NCBI GenBank assembly: GCA_026929865.2
Contig: CM049416.1
Location: forward strand, 9,079,501-9,143,500
Length of the DNA: 64,000 nucleotides
Source of the DNA: Hyperoplus lanceolatus
Lineage: Eukaryota > Chordata > Actinopteri > Uranoscopiformes > Ammodytidae
Direction of reading: 5' to 3'
This document shows positions 30,178-40,370 of the stretch, one piece after another. The notes beneath the pieces are model-generated. The model worked only from the letters and a program-made list of their open reading frames with translations, made no database searches and was not told the origin of the DNA. The position numbers and the translations under genes are program-made. Positions within the stretch are counted from its first letter, which is position 1; each line of letters opens with the position of its first letter.

Positions 30178-30760
30178 ATCGCTGCAATAACAGCTGCAAG
30201 TCTAATGGGATATGTCTCTACCAGCTTTTCCCATCTAGAGACTGATATTTTTGCCCATTCTTCTTTGCAAAATAGCTCAAGCTTCAGATTCAGCATCAGA
30301 TTGGATGGAGAGTGTCTGTCAGCAGCAAGTCTTTCCAGATATTCTCAATTGTATTGAGTTCTGGACTTTGACTGGGCCATTCTTCTAACACATGGCTATG
30401 CTTTGATTTGAACCATTCCATAGTATATCTGGCTGTATGTTTAGGGTATTTAACCTTGTGGAAGTTGAACCTCCACCCTAGTCTCAAGTCTTTTGCAGAC
30501 TCTAACAGGTTTTTCTGCCCTGTATTTGGCTCCATCCATCTTCCCATCAACTCTGAGCAGCTTCCCTGTCCCTGCTGAAGAACAGGACCCCAACAGCATG
30601 ATGCTGCCACCACCATGTTTCACGGTAGAGATGGTGTGTATAGGGTGGTGTGCAGAGTTAGTATTACGCCACACATTGCTCTTTGCGTTAAGGCCAAAAA
30701 CTTCCTTTTTGGTCTCATCTGACCAGAACACCTTCCTCCAACCCTTGCCACAAGCTATGC
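30178..30760 (-). pseudogene. Tc1 transposase, 3' half, minus strand
   Basis: Minus-strand frames include WSDETKKEVFGLNAKSNVWR, the block VKHGGGSIM, then PKHTARYTMEWFKSKHSHVL and SQSPELNTIENIWKDL, the C-terminal DDE region of Tc1-type transposases. The expected D of the DxE region lies in the SPELNPIEN-like motif. Several frameshifts separate the blocks, and the N-terminal DNA-binding domains are absent. Its 3' end faces the left terminal repeat. A second 3' half in the opposite orientation follows, so the pair forms a palindrome. Confidence 0.85.
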
Positions 30761-30764
30761 GGGG

Positions 30765-30837
30765 GACACAGCATATTCAGATGAGACCAAACTTGAAGTT
30801 TTTCGCCTGAATGCAAAATGCAATGTGTGGCGGAAAC
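30765..30837 (+). pseudogene. Tc1 transposase fragment, plus strand, before the Harbinger insertion
   Basis: Reads SDETKLEVFRLNAKCNVWRK on the plus strand, the same block found on the minus strand about 100 bp away. It continues on the far side of the Harbinger-like insertion. Confidence 0.75.
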
Positions 30838-30840
30838 TAA

Positions 30841-31802
30841 GGGTGTATTCACACATGGAAAGTCCGTTAGTTCACTTGCTTTGGTCCAGACCAAATAGAG
30901 TTTAGATTTTTTTTGTTTGGTGTGGTCCACTTTCATATTACCTCTTTTGCAAGTGAACCAGCATTACGAAGCAAAACCACACGTGATCTGAGGTCATTCA
31001 TTCATTGGACAGACATTCTGGGGTGAAGAGAAGCAGGAAGAACGAAGTAAAAACTGCGAAATATATCATTGATATAATATGGGGTTAAAATAATAAAAAG
31101 GCCTACATCTGGCCTATAAATAAAGAAGAAGAAAATCTAATTATTGTTGTTTCATATGGTTATAATATGTAGCTCTAAGTCAATGCCACGTTATGTGGCT
31201 TGTAGCCTACGATGTGAAACATAATGTATAGCCTACTGTATTGTTGCTGTTGGACGCGCGGCTCGAGAGAAGAATAGGCTCAAGCTGACACTCAGCTGAT
31301 TAAGCAGTGTATCAGCTGGGTGTATAAATAAAAACACACACTTCATGCAAAGCGCAGGGTGAACCTGTTGGCACTGTGCGGGAGACGCTCCACTCTCCAT
31401 CTGATCGCTGAACATATAAGCATGTGTACGCGTCATTATCAACTGTAATATTTTCGCTCGGGCTCCCGGTCAAACCACAACTAATCTTCCTAACAACGGC
31501 GACAACAACACTTTCCCATAATGTGAAGCTGATGGCGATTAAAGAAAAAAGAAAAGAAAAGAAAGAAAGGCGCAGTGCTTCCTGCAATTGGGTCGATCGA
31601 GTCCGCCAAATTCACACCACAAACGAACTGCAGCAGAGTTCGTTTTGACGCACGAGACCACCTCTTCAGCTGGGTCTCGGTCCGCTTGTTTGGTCCGCCC
31701 CGAGGTTGCTGTATTCACACCTGCCTGAAAGATGCCACCGAAGGCAGAAGTGCACCTGAGTTCGTTTCAACCGAACTAAACACGGCATGTGTGAATACAC
31801 CC
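30841..31802. mobile_element. PIF/Harbinger-like non-autonomous element (962 bp)
   Basis: The ends are inverted: GGGTGTATTCACACATGGAA and, reversed, GGGTGTATTCACACATGCCG. The TSD is TAA (30838-30840 and 31803-31805). Subterminal GTTCGTTT and AACGAACT motifs recur. No transposase frame was recognised. It interrupts the plus-strand Tc1 transposase fragment and is therefore younger. Confidence 0.85.
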
Positions 31803-31805
31803 TAA

Positions 31806-32150
31806 AACCCTATCCTACCCTAACCCATCCTCACCGTGAAACATGGTGGTGGCAGCATCATGAGACTGGGGCAGAGGTTCACCTTCCAGAGGGACAACTA
31901 GCCTAAACATACAGCCAGATCTACTATGGAATGGTTTATATCAAAGTATAGTCATGTGTTAGAATGGTCCAGTCAAAGTCCAGACCTCTATAGAATTGAG
32001 AATCTCTGGAAAGACTTGAAAATTGCTGTTGACAGACGCTCTCCATCCAATCTGTTACTAAATCTGAAGCTCAAGCTATTTTTTAAAGAAGAATGGGCAA
32101 AAATGTCAGTCTGGAGATGGGCAAAGCTGGTGGAGACATACCCCAAATAG
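31806..32150 (+). pseudogene. Tc1 transposase, 3' half, plus strand
   Basis: After VKHGGGSIM (about 31,837-31,863) come PKHTAR, a frame at 31,926-32,150 with MEWFISKYSHVLEWSSQSPD and IENLWKDLKIAVDRRSPSNL, and an end in WAKLVETYP. It carries stops and frameshifts upstream. Its 3' end faces the right terminal repeat, mirroring the minus-strand half. Confidence 0.85.
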
Positions 32151-32378
32151 ATTCGCAGTTGTAATTGCAGCGATAGGTGGTTCTACAACATACTGACTCG
32201 GGGGCTGAATACTTATGCACGCCACACTTTTCAGTTGTATTTATAAAAAAATGTAAAACCACGTTTTATTTTCATTCCACTTCACAATGATGCACCACCT
32301 TGTGTTGGTCTATCACATAAAATCCCAGTAAAATAAATGTACGTGTGTGGTTATAACATGACTAAATGTCGAAAATTT

Positions 32379-33489
32379 CAGTGGCGTTTTCTCCCGGAGG
32401 CCAAGGGAAGCCAGGCTTCCCTGTTTTTTAGGCTGTAGTTGTCATTCAATAAAAACATTTATATTAACAGTTTCGTTAATTCTTTGGTGCTGTGTTGCTG
32501 TCATTTCTTCCCCATTTTTCTCCTCTCCTTGAGCATTTCACAATGCGTGAAACAGCGCCCCTTTAAAGTTACATACTGAAGACGTGGCGAAACACGACAC
32601 TGCACACTGTATGTCCGTGAGGAAGCCAGCCCGAGCTGGCATCCCTTAGTGAAAAAAAGAAAGAAGGATTGACCAATCAGGTGAGGCTATCGTCTTGACA
32701 CTGCCCTCCTGTGATTGGTCAGGAGGGTGTCATTAGGGTGCCAAGGGAAGCCACTCACTTCACTGAAATTTAACAACAATAACAGTAGCGGGGGATTAGC
32801 ATGTTTGCATTGTTATCATATTAGCAAGAACAGTTATGGAGGGTGGAGATTTTGAGTATTTAGTAACAAATTATTTTACCAAACTGCCAATTGAGAAGCC
32901 ATTAAAAATCAAATCTGACGGCAGGCCAATGCGTGTGGAGAGAAAGAAAGTTTATCACACTTTCTGTGAGGAGAACTATGTCCGCACCGAGTGGCTAGCT
33001 GGTAGCGGCAAACTTCAGCTAATGGCCTTCCTCTACAAATAGTGAGTAAAATACACACCTTCTCCCGGCGCGGGTTAACTGTTCCCTTAACTGTCTGTGT
33101 AGCTATGTGTGTTGTGTTTTGTGTTATTTAATTGCTAATTGTGCCTTGATTGCCTGGATTAAGTTGCATTGGTAGGCCTACTGTATATCTGAAGTTGTTC
33201 TGGGTTGTCTTAAGTAGGCTATAGTGTTGTAATGAATATTTGGCCTAGTTCTTAAACGAAAAGGATGTCTCGAAAGTATGTGTATGTCAAGCACCTACAA
33301 CTGATTGTGTGAGTCGTGTCTCACGTGAACGTGAAACTTAAAATATCCTAAAACGTCCCCTAATTATATTGTGAATGAATTCGAATCTGCATTGGGCATT
33401 AAGCGGCTAGTTGTGCATTCCGGTCGGGGTGGGGGGTGCATTTATAATAAAATGTATAATTTAATAAGACGATAAGGAGGTGAGTGAGT

Positions 33490-33531
<42 letters not shown>

Positions 33532-33725
33532 GCGGTGTCGGACAGATTACAGGCGTGTGTAAATCCTGGTAAAGTGACCAGGCGCTATAATAGCTCTTGT
33601 AGTTACATTAAATACAAGCTGCGACGTAGCCTACTCTTTTCTTTCCCCCACCTTCCAATAAACATGTAGATTAAAGGTGTTGTCTCACTTGGCTTCCTCA
33701 AAAAAATCCCCACGCCACGCCACTG
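32379..33725 (+). mobile_element. hAT-like element, copy A (1,347 bp)
   Basis: It starts CAGTGGCGTTTTCTCCCGG and ends CCCCACGCCACGCCACTG, giving short inverted termini (CAGTGGCG). It contains a short exon resembling the N-terminus of a TTF-finger hAT transposase and lacks the rest, so it is an internally deleted, non-autonomous derivative. Copy B (41,027-45,129) is the same element with an insertion; without it, B is 1,338 bp. Copy A's left flank is the outer Tc1 repeat and its right flank is a different Tc1 family. No 8-bp TSD is visible. A (GA)n tract lies at 33,481-33,527. Confidence 0.75.
32836..33042 (+). CDS. hAT transposase first exon, copy A (68 codons)
   Basis: The frame begins MEGGDFEYLVTNYFTKLP and includes REENYVRTEWLAG-like residues here as CEENYVRTEWLAGSG, reminiscent of the start of the TTF-type zinc finger (Trp-Leu followed by Cys-x-x-Cys in full proteins). 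The stop codon overlaps a good splice donor (AAATA then GTGAGT), so this is best seen as an exon whose downstream exons were deleted. Copy B keeps the frame open with about a dozen substitutions. A stand-alone function is not supported. Confidence 0.55.
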   Translation: MEGGDFEYLVTNYFTKLPIEKPLKIKSDGRPMRVERKKVYHTFCEENYVRTEWLAGSGKLQLMAFLYK

Positions 33726-33792
33726 CCTATAAATAGTAAAACAAGAAACACTGAACATTTGGAGTGGTCTCTTAATTTTTCCCGGAGCTGTA
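33726..33792. mobile_element. end of a second, different Tc1-like family
   Basis: The segment ends TCTCTTAATTTTTCCCGGAG then CTGTA. Reversed, it begins TACAGCTCCGGGAAAAATTA, a known type of Tc1-like terminal repeat in fish, distinct from the CAGTGCCTTGC family that encloses it. It is truncated at copy A. Confidence 0.75.
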
Positions 33793-34270
33793 TACTATAC
33801 TATATACTCTAACCTATATTTGTGTTAATTAGGAGCGCTTGTTTTATCCTATGTGTTCACACTGGTTTGCACATGTGGTAGTAAAGATTACAGGACATCT
33901 GCGTAGGCTAAGGTTCACTTTTAAAAAGGGATTTTTCAACATCATAAAAGAACAAGTTGAGATATACCGTATGTATTTATAACCCAAATTCCCTTTGCTT
34001 CACTGTCTCAATCGTAATACACTCATGATATTCAGTAATGTACAGAGCCTCAGAACATGCAAGAAAAAAAGACCACAACAGCAGTTTTGTATGGGAGCTT
34101 AGCAGGGCCACTGTGAAAAACTTTCGACAATTATCTTTTCTTCTTGGAGAATATCCGAATATGAATGTCACAAATTAAGTATTTTTCTCGACAAATCCAA
34201 ACAATCATATAGAGAAAACATTTACTGCTTCACATAAATAAATTGAGGAACACTGTAGATATATACTGAG
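33793..34270. other. AT-rich spacer downstream of the Glu-rich gene
   Basis: No feature was recognised apart from the gene's probable 3' UTR at the right edge. Confidence 0.5.
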
Positions 34271-34274
34271 AGAT

Positions 34275-34280
34275 TTTATT
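34275..34280 (-). terminator. polyadenylation signal AATAAA for the Glu-rich gene
   Basis: AATAAA on the minus strand about 64 bp beyond the stop codon of the Glu-rich gene, followed by a T/G-containing stretch. Confidence 0.5.
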
Positions 34281-34343
34281 GAAATGTCATTGTAAATCAA
34301 GTCAGATTGTTTTTTGTTGTTATGAGGCTGTTTGTGTGTTTCT

Positions 34344-36285
34344 TTATGCCTGTCCAGTCTGCTGCTTGAACTGGTGGCGGTGTTTAGGAGTGATAAATTT
34401 TTTGAAACGCCTCCAAAGAGAAGGCCTCTTCAGGGGCTTTCCAACCTCCTGTGTTGTCTCTTCTTGGACCTCCTTTTTTGGTGAATTCTCGACCCCGTTT
34501 TGTGGTTTCTCCCAGTGCGGATAGAGGTAAAGCCTTGGGGGCTTTTTTGGTGGATCCTGGGCCCTGTGGGTCAGCTTTACGGCCTCTTGTGTGGATGTGT
34601 TGATCTCTTCTGGCAGATTCTCAACCTTTGTTGGATGAAGGGCCTCCACTGGTGACATTTCGGACTCTTTCTTTGTGGAAACTTGTTGTTCTATCAGGGC
34701 CTTGTGTGTTGTTTTTAGGGACACTTCTGTTATCTTCTCTGACACTTGTGGTAGGTCTTGGGTCACTTGCTTTCTGGCCTCTTGTTTGACTTGAGGTGTT
34801 TTGTCGTCCTCTTTCTTGTGAGCCTCTTGTACTGGCTCTTGGACCTCCTTAGGTAGATTTAGGGCCTCTTGCTTTTCAGAAACCTGTTGTTCTATCAGGG
34901 CTTTCTCTTGTGGTGGGTCTTCCTGGGACACTTGCTTTTGTGCCTGTTGTTTGACTTCAGGTGTGTTTTTGTCCTCTTTCTTGTGAGCCTCTTGTACTGA
35001 CTCTTGGACCTCCTTAGGTAGATTTAGGGCCGCTTGCTGTTCAGTCTCTTTAGTTGGATCCTGGACCTCCGCAGTTTGCTCTAGGTCTGCTCTTGTTGTG
35101 TCCTGAGCCCCTTGGGTCGGCTCTAGGGCCTCTGTTGTGGGATTGTTGGGCTCTTCTGACAGATTCTCAACCTTTACCAAATCTTGTGGTTCTATCTGGG
35201 CCTCTGTTGGTTTCAGGGGCACTTGTGTTTTATTTTGTGCCAGTTGTGGTGGCTGGTCTTGGGTCATTTTCTTTTGGGAGTCTTGCTCTGTCTCCTGGAC
35301 CTTCTTAGGTTGTTCTTGGTCCGTCTCTGGAGCATCGGAGTCTGTGATAAGTTGCGATAAGTTTTCTATCAGTTTTGAGAAGTGCTGCATTGCTTCCACC
35401 TTCTCCTCCATTGACTGATTAGTCTTTGGGTTTCCAGGCTCTAGTTTTGGCTCCTGGACCTCCTCTTTGGGGCTCTGGAACTTGTGTGTTGTTCCCTCTG
35501 CCTCTGGTTGATCCTGGGCCTCCTTAAGTGGCTCTTCTGCCTCTTCTGGTGGTTTTTGTACTTGAACGTGTGACTTTTTGGCATCTTTATTTACTGCCTC
35601 TTGTTCTGGGTTGTCAGCCTCTGGTGCTGGCTCCTGGACCTCCTCTTTGGGGCTCTGGGGCTCTTGCATTGTTTCATCTGCATGTGGTTCTTCCTGGGCC
35701 TCTTGCATTGGTGTTAGGTGGTTACATTGAGGTGTTTGTTTTTCGACCTCTTCTTTTTCATTATGTTGTGCTTTTTCCTGGACCTCATTATTTGGTTTTA
35801 GGGCCTCTCGCTTTTCGGCCTCTTTCGATGGAACCTTCACCACCTCTGTTTTCTCCTGGTCCATCTGTATTGGACTCTGGGACTCGTGTGTTGTACCCTC
35901 TGCCTCCAGTTGATCCTGGGCCTCCTGAAGTGGCTCTTCTGCCTCTTCTGGTGGTTTTTGGACTTCCTCTTGTGACTTTTTAGCATCTTTATTTTCATCC
36001 TCTTTCTTGTGAGCCTCTTGTGCTGTCTCCTGGACCTCCTTAGGTTGTTGTTGGTCCGTCTCCGGAGCATCAGACTTTGTGACGTGTTGCGATAAGTTTT
36101 CTGTCAATTGGCAGGAGAATTTTGAGAAAAGCTTGATTTCTTCTGCCTTCTCCTCTGTTGACTCATTGGTCTTTGGGTTTTCCGGCTCTAGTTTTGGCTC
36201 ATGGACCTCCTCTTTGGGGCTCTGGGGCTCTTGCGTTGTTCCCTCTCCCTCCAGTTGATCCTGGGCCTCTTGAAGTGGCTCTTCT
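34344..36285 (-). CDS. Glu-rich gene, C-terminal repeat region
   Basis: The frame stays open from the LINE junction to a stop at 34344-34346 (about 646 codons). It is dominated by E, Q, K and P in repeats such as KEVQEPVQEAHKKED, PEEAEEPLQEAQDQ, SDAPETDQEQPKKVQE and EALNLPKEVQ. Longer blocks of about 60 and about 150 residues recur with variation, a sign of tandem duplication. The C-terminus changes character: LYLYPHWEKPQNGVENS, then PLKRPSLWRRFKKFITPKHR, a basic, aromatic tail that may be the conserved functional end. No signal peptide or membrane segment is present. The predicted nature is disordered and acidic. No family is recognised. Confidence 0.75.
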
Positions 36286-38954
36286 TCTTCTTCTTCTAAT
36301 GTTTATTTGACAGGGACAATACATACAACATTGCCACAAAAAAAATGGGAAAATGTGATGCATATAAGACGTCTAGCTTCAGCTAATTTGCAGTCTTTGT
36401 CCCTGGGTCAGGCTTTAAAATACAATCAAAGATACTAAATACAATAAATGCAGTGATAGAGATACAGTGAACAATACAATCAATAGGTACCATGAGTCAA
36501 TACACACAGCTGTAGTTTTACATTTCAGATTAAAACAATTAAATTTAGCATTAAACATTAGTAAAGTGCTCTATTAAAATAACTTGAGAAACGTTAATGT
36601 TCACATTTCTGCTGCTGCTTGAACCACTGTTTAACTTTCACACTAAAACTCTTTAGTTCTGTTTTGATTTAATCTCTGATGGTAGAGAATTCCATAGGTT
36701 GTACCTTGCACTGAGAGAGATAATTGGCAAATGTTGTTGCATCTTCGAACTTTACAGTTTTGTTTGGTTATACTCCTTGTCATTGTCGGCAGTTGTCAGT
36801 CTTTTTAAAGATCTGAGACATTGCTTGTGGGGCCAGTCCATTTAGGCACTTAAAAACAACTTTCAAAACAGAATTTTATAAAGTTGGAAAAGTCAACAAA
36901 TTGTATTTCTCAATAATTTTACAATGTGATTTCTTGCTTCTGTCTAAAATTTTAAAGTTGTGTATAGAGTGAGAATAGAGGTCTAGTAGCTGACTCAGTG
37001 GCTGGCCCCAGGCAGTGATGCAATAGGATAGATGTGAAAGAACCATGGCATGCAGATACAAATGAGATGCCTTAAAGGAGAGGATGACCTGATAAGTTAA
37101 AGCAGTTCAGACTAGTTTTTACAGTTTTAGATAGCTTCTTTATATGTGAGTCAAACTTAAGTTGAGGATCTAGAGTTATCCTAGATATTTAAACTCATTT
37201 ACCACCTCAATTTCTTTACTATCTATAGTGATGTCAAATTTCTCTAGGACTTTCTTTCTTATTGAGAAGCACATTGATACTGTTTTTGTGTGATTAAGTG
37301 TTAAGTGATTGCTTTGTAGCCATTCTGAAACAGTAACCATCTGTCTGCTTAATATCTCTGAAGCTTGACAGGGATTCTTTGCTGAAACATAAAACACTGT
37401 ATCATCAGCATACATCTGACATTCGGTGTCTGTGCAAATGTTAGGTAAATCATTTATGTATAAGCAAAAAGAATAGGACCTAAAACTGATCCCTGTGGCA
37501 GACCAGTCTTACTGTTCAGAGGAGATGTTTTCACACTCTGTAAGCGAACACACTGTTGTCGATAATTCAAATAGAGCTTAGCCAACTGACAGTAAGAGCA
37601 GAAAAATTAAATTTATGTCTTAGTTTACTGACAAGTATGTCATGACTTACAGTGTCAAAGGCTTTCTTCAAATCCAAAAACACTGCTCCAACCACATTTC
37701 CATTGTCAAGGGAACATTTTATTCTGTCAATGAAGTGGCACATGCCATCTCAGTTGAATATTTTTGCGAAATCCGAATTGCTTAGAATGATAAAACTGAT
37801 TGTTTTCAAGGTAGGTCTTTAGTTGATTAGGATAACCTTTTCAAGTACTTTTGAATTTGGGAGAATTGATATGTCTATAATTACTGGATCAGTTAATGCA
37901 CCAGATTTATAAATTGGGGTAATAATAGACATTTTAAAACTTTGTGGAAATTTCCCTTCTTTAATGGACTGATTTATTAGATGAAGTAATGGGCTTATCA
38001 AAATGGCACTATATTTTTCAAAAATAAAACATCAATTCCAAATGTGTCTTTTGCTTTGAGTTGTTTAAATTCATTATGATTTTAGAATTTTTGTATGGTC
38101 AGTGGTTTGATGTTAAAATAAGAAGTATTATCATAAGTTATGTTATTTAAGTTTTGTAATGTTGAGAATCTAAGTTGGGTTCATCTGTGGTAAGAGTTTT
38201 TGGAAGTTTGATGTAAGTTCATCTACCGATTGTATGAAGTATGTGTTTAATTCATTAGCTATGTCCTTGATATTAGTGGAAATTATTCCTTTAATACTAA
38301 GTTCCTTTATTTCTGCATGGTTCTTTGACTTACGATTTAGAAGTGTATTGATATGTTTCCAGAGGCATGAACTGTTCCATCTGATTTTTTTATTAGTTGC
38401 ATGAAATAATTTGTTTTGGCTTTCTTAATTCAGTTACAATCCGGTTTCGTGACCCTTATAGACAAGGGTATCTGTATGTAATTTTGTGGACAATGATTTT
38501 TTTAATGCAGATCCCGCTTCTTCATCTGCTGATTAATGTCATTATTTATCCATGGCGATTTTGTTTATGCTTCAAGTTGAGAGGGCAAGTGAACTTCTGG
38601 ATTACATCTGCCGAGTATTTGTAAGAATATCACAACATTTGTCTGTGTCACTAGTTTGCAAGACATTATCCCAATTTAGATGTTGTAATTCATGTTCAAA
38701 TTGATTGACTTTTTGTTTAGGAATTCCTGTTGGCACATACTTATGATTCTGTTTAAAGGAAAGCTTTGAAGGGTTTTTATTAAGTTTCCTAATTATTAGG
38801 ATCATATTATGATCAGATAATCCTGTTAACAAATTATATGTTTTTGACACTCTGTCCGGTTTGTTTGTAAATATAAGGTCTATTAGAGTTTGACTTGTCT
38901 TAGAGATTCTGGTTGGCTCTTTAATGATTTGGTGTAATTTATGTTTGGACATAA
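36286..38954 (-). mobile_element. L2-type LINE, 5'-truncated, inserted in the Glu-rich gene
   Basis: On the minus strand in order: the end of the endonuclease (LHQIIKEPTRISKTSQTLID, GLSDHNMILI; about 38,940-38,790), reverse transcriptase start (IITPIYKSG, ISILP, SKVLEKVI; 38,001-37,819), the catalytic MYADDTVFYVS (37,415-37,380), NHLTLNHTKT, and the C-terminal MYLHAMVLSHLSYCITAWGQ (37,061). Frameshifts separate these blocks, so it is inactive. The 3' end reads TGTCCCTGTCAAATAAACAT followed by an AAG repeat. Flanking CTTCT copies (36281-36285, 38955-38959) mark the target duplication. Confidence 0.9.
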
Positions 38955-39353
38955 CTTCTGCCTCTTCTGGTTGTTTTTGGACTTCCACTTGTGACTTTTC
39001 AGCATCTTTATATTCCGCCTCTTGTTCTGGCTTTTCTGCCTCTGTCGGTTGTTCCTGGTCCTCCCCTGGTCGTAGGATTAGAGCCTCTTCTAGTGGTTGC
39101 TTATCAGCCTGAAGTGTCTCTTGGTCTTCCTGCTTTTTGGGAACCTGTGATTGTTCCTGGACCTCCTCTGTTGAAGTGTGGGCCTCTTGCATTGTTCCCT
39201 CTGCTTCTGGTTGATCCTGACCCTCCTGAAGTGGATTCTCAGCCTCTTTAGATTTAGACTGGGGTTCCAGTTGGGAATTTTCGGCCCCTTGATTGACCAC
39301 CTCTTGTGTTGGCTCTGTCGGTTGTTCTTGGTCCTCTCGTGGTGAATTAAGCG
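38955..39353 (-). CDS. Glu-rich gene, middle segment, fused in frame to LINE sequence
   Basis: Encodes EDQEQPTEPTQEVVNQG, then repeats such as NPLQEGQDQPEAEGTMQEA and DAEKSQVEVQKQPEEAE of the same type as the C-terminal part. At the LINE junction the frame runs on into endonuclease-derived residues and stops near 38,602, making a chimeric reading frame of at least 232 codons. If transcribed, the disrupted gene would end here. Confidence 0.7.
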
Positions 39354-39462
39354 GTTTTTTTTTGTGGGCTCGCCCCCCCTAGCCTCTTTTTTTTTTTGGG
39401 AGGGTGTGGTTTTTTCGGGGCCGTCTTTGGGGGGGGCGCGCGGGGGGTGCCTCCACAGTTTT
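39354..39462 (-). other. homopolymer-rich, frame-breaking stretch in the gene
   Basis: Runs of T, G and C of up to 11 bases follow one another (TTTTTTTTTTT, GGGGGGGGCGCGCGGGGGG). Composition changes abruptly at both edges while the flanks are clean coding sequence. The two sides are in different frames. Either a low-quality consensus or real slippage damage could explain this. Confidence 0.55.
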
Positions 39463-40216
39463 GTGACATGTGTGAAGAGGCTTTTGTGTTGAGCTCACAC
39501 AGTCCTTGGACCATCTCATTCAAAGCTTTATTTGTTTTTGTCAATTCGACATGCTGGTAAAATACGTTCCTCAAGGCCCGTTTATGCAGGACCTTCATCC
39601 TCGCCATCTCAAGCATGAGGGCTTGATTTCCTTCTCTTAGCTGTTGAATCAACTTCATATCCTTGGTCTTGTGGCTGTCAGGCACAATGGAGGAAAGGCT
39701 CATGGTTGTTATTTCATTTCGGAGCCCCTGCACCTCCTTCTCAAGGCTGACTCTCATCTGGTGCTCCTCCTCAAATCTTCTCTCCACCACCTGGAGCTTA
39801 GATCTTTCATTGCAGATTTCCTGTTCTGCCACCGTCCTCATATTGAGTTCCTCCTGCAGTATACTGGTGGCTTCATGCAGGCGCTTTGTAAGGATCTGAT
39901 ATGGGACCTCCATGGGGAAAGCTGCCTCCATCGTTTGGCAGGAATTCTCATCCAGTTTTTGGACGTCCTCCATGTATTGGTTAATGTCTCCAGGCTGCCC
40001 CACCTCTTGGATGGAGGTCTTGCACTCTGTCTCTTTTGGAATATGCACCTGTTCCTTATCAGTATTGCTTCTACTGCTTCCTTCTTGGAGTACGGCGTTC
40101 TTGCACATCTCCTCCCAATTTTCCTCGGGAGGTCCCATTTCGAGTTCCACCATCAGGGCCCAGCTCATGGCACCTGATGGGGATGTCGCCTCCGTTGATC
40201 TATACTGTCCTTCCAT
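39463..40216 (-). CDS. Glu-rich gene, N-terminal coiled-coil segment
   Basis: The start codon at 40216 has a good context (G at -3, G at +4) and is the first ATG downstream of the CRE cluster. Residues 1-75 are mixed, with SWALMVELEMGPPEENWEEM. Residues about 105-170 (LTKRLHEATSILQEELNMRT, FEEEHQMRVSLEKEVQGLRN) and about 185-240 (KLIQQLREGNQALMLEMARM, HVELTKTNKALNEMVQGL) have heptad-like Leu/Met/Val spacing typical of coiled coils. No catalytic motif is seen. The last clearly coding residues are SSHMSQNC; after that the frame enters the homopolymer stretch. Intronless over about 250 codons. The product is not recognised. Confidence 0.75.
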
Positions 40217-40370
40217 TGCTGATATTATCCAGTGCTAGTTGTGTGTATAAACAAAGTATTTTCAGTTCTTGAAAGTCGCTGTCTTATGTCCTGTCAGTTC
40301 TGAAGTGACTGGGTCCTTGGTAAGCTCTGGCTTCACCAACAGTGAACATTCTAAAAGCCTTTGACGCATG

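Larger units (their letters stand above)
34344..40216 (-). pseudogene. intronless gene for a Glu/Gln-rich coiled-coil protein, interrupted by a LINE
   Basis: Three minus-strand segments belong together: an N-terminal coiled-coil part (40216 to about 39463), a Glu/Gln-rich part (39353-38955) and a long Glu-rich C-terminal part (36285-34344). The second and third carry the same repeat units, and an L2-type LINE with a CTTCT duplication lies between them. Subtracting 2,674 bp (LINE plus one duplicate) leaves both parts in the same frame. A CRE-bearing promoter and an AATAAA bracket the whole. About 1,000 residues would be encoded without introns. A homopolymer-rich stretch at 39354-39462 shifts the frame and may be an assembly fault. 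The function is unknown. Structural or scaffold roles are typical of such composition, but that is only analogy. Confidence 0.7.

Noticed and set aside
35054-35983. Plus-strand frames opposite the Glu-rich gene
   Set aside because: The Leu/Gly/Pro-rich products are antisense shadows of Glu/Gln codons in the minus-strand gene.
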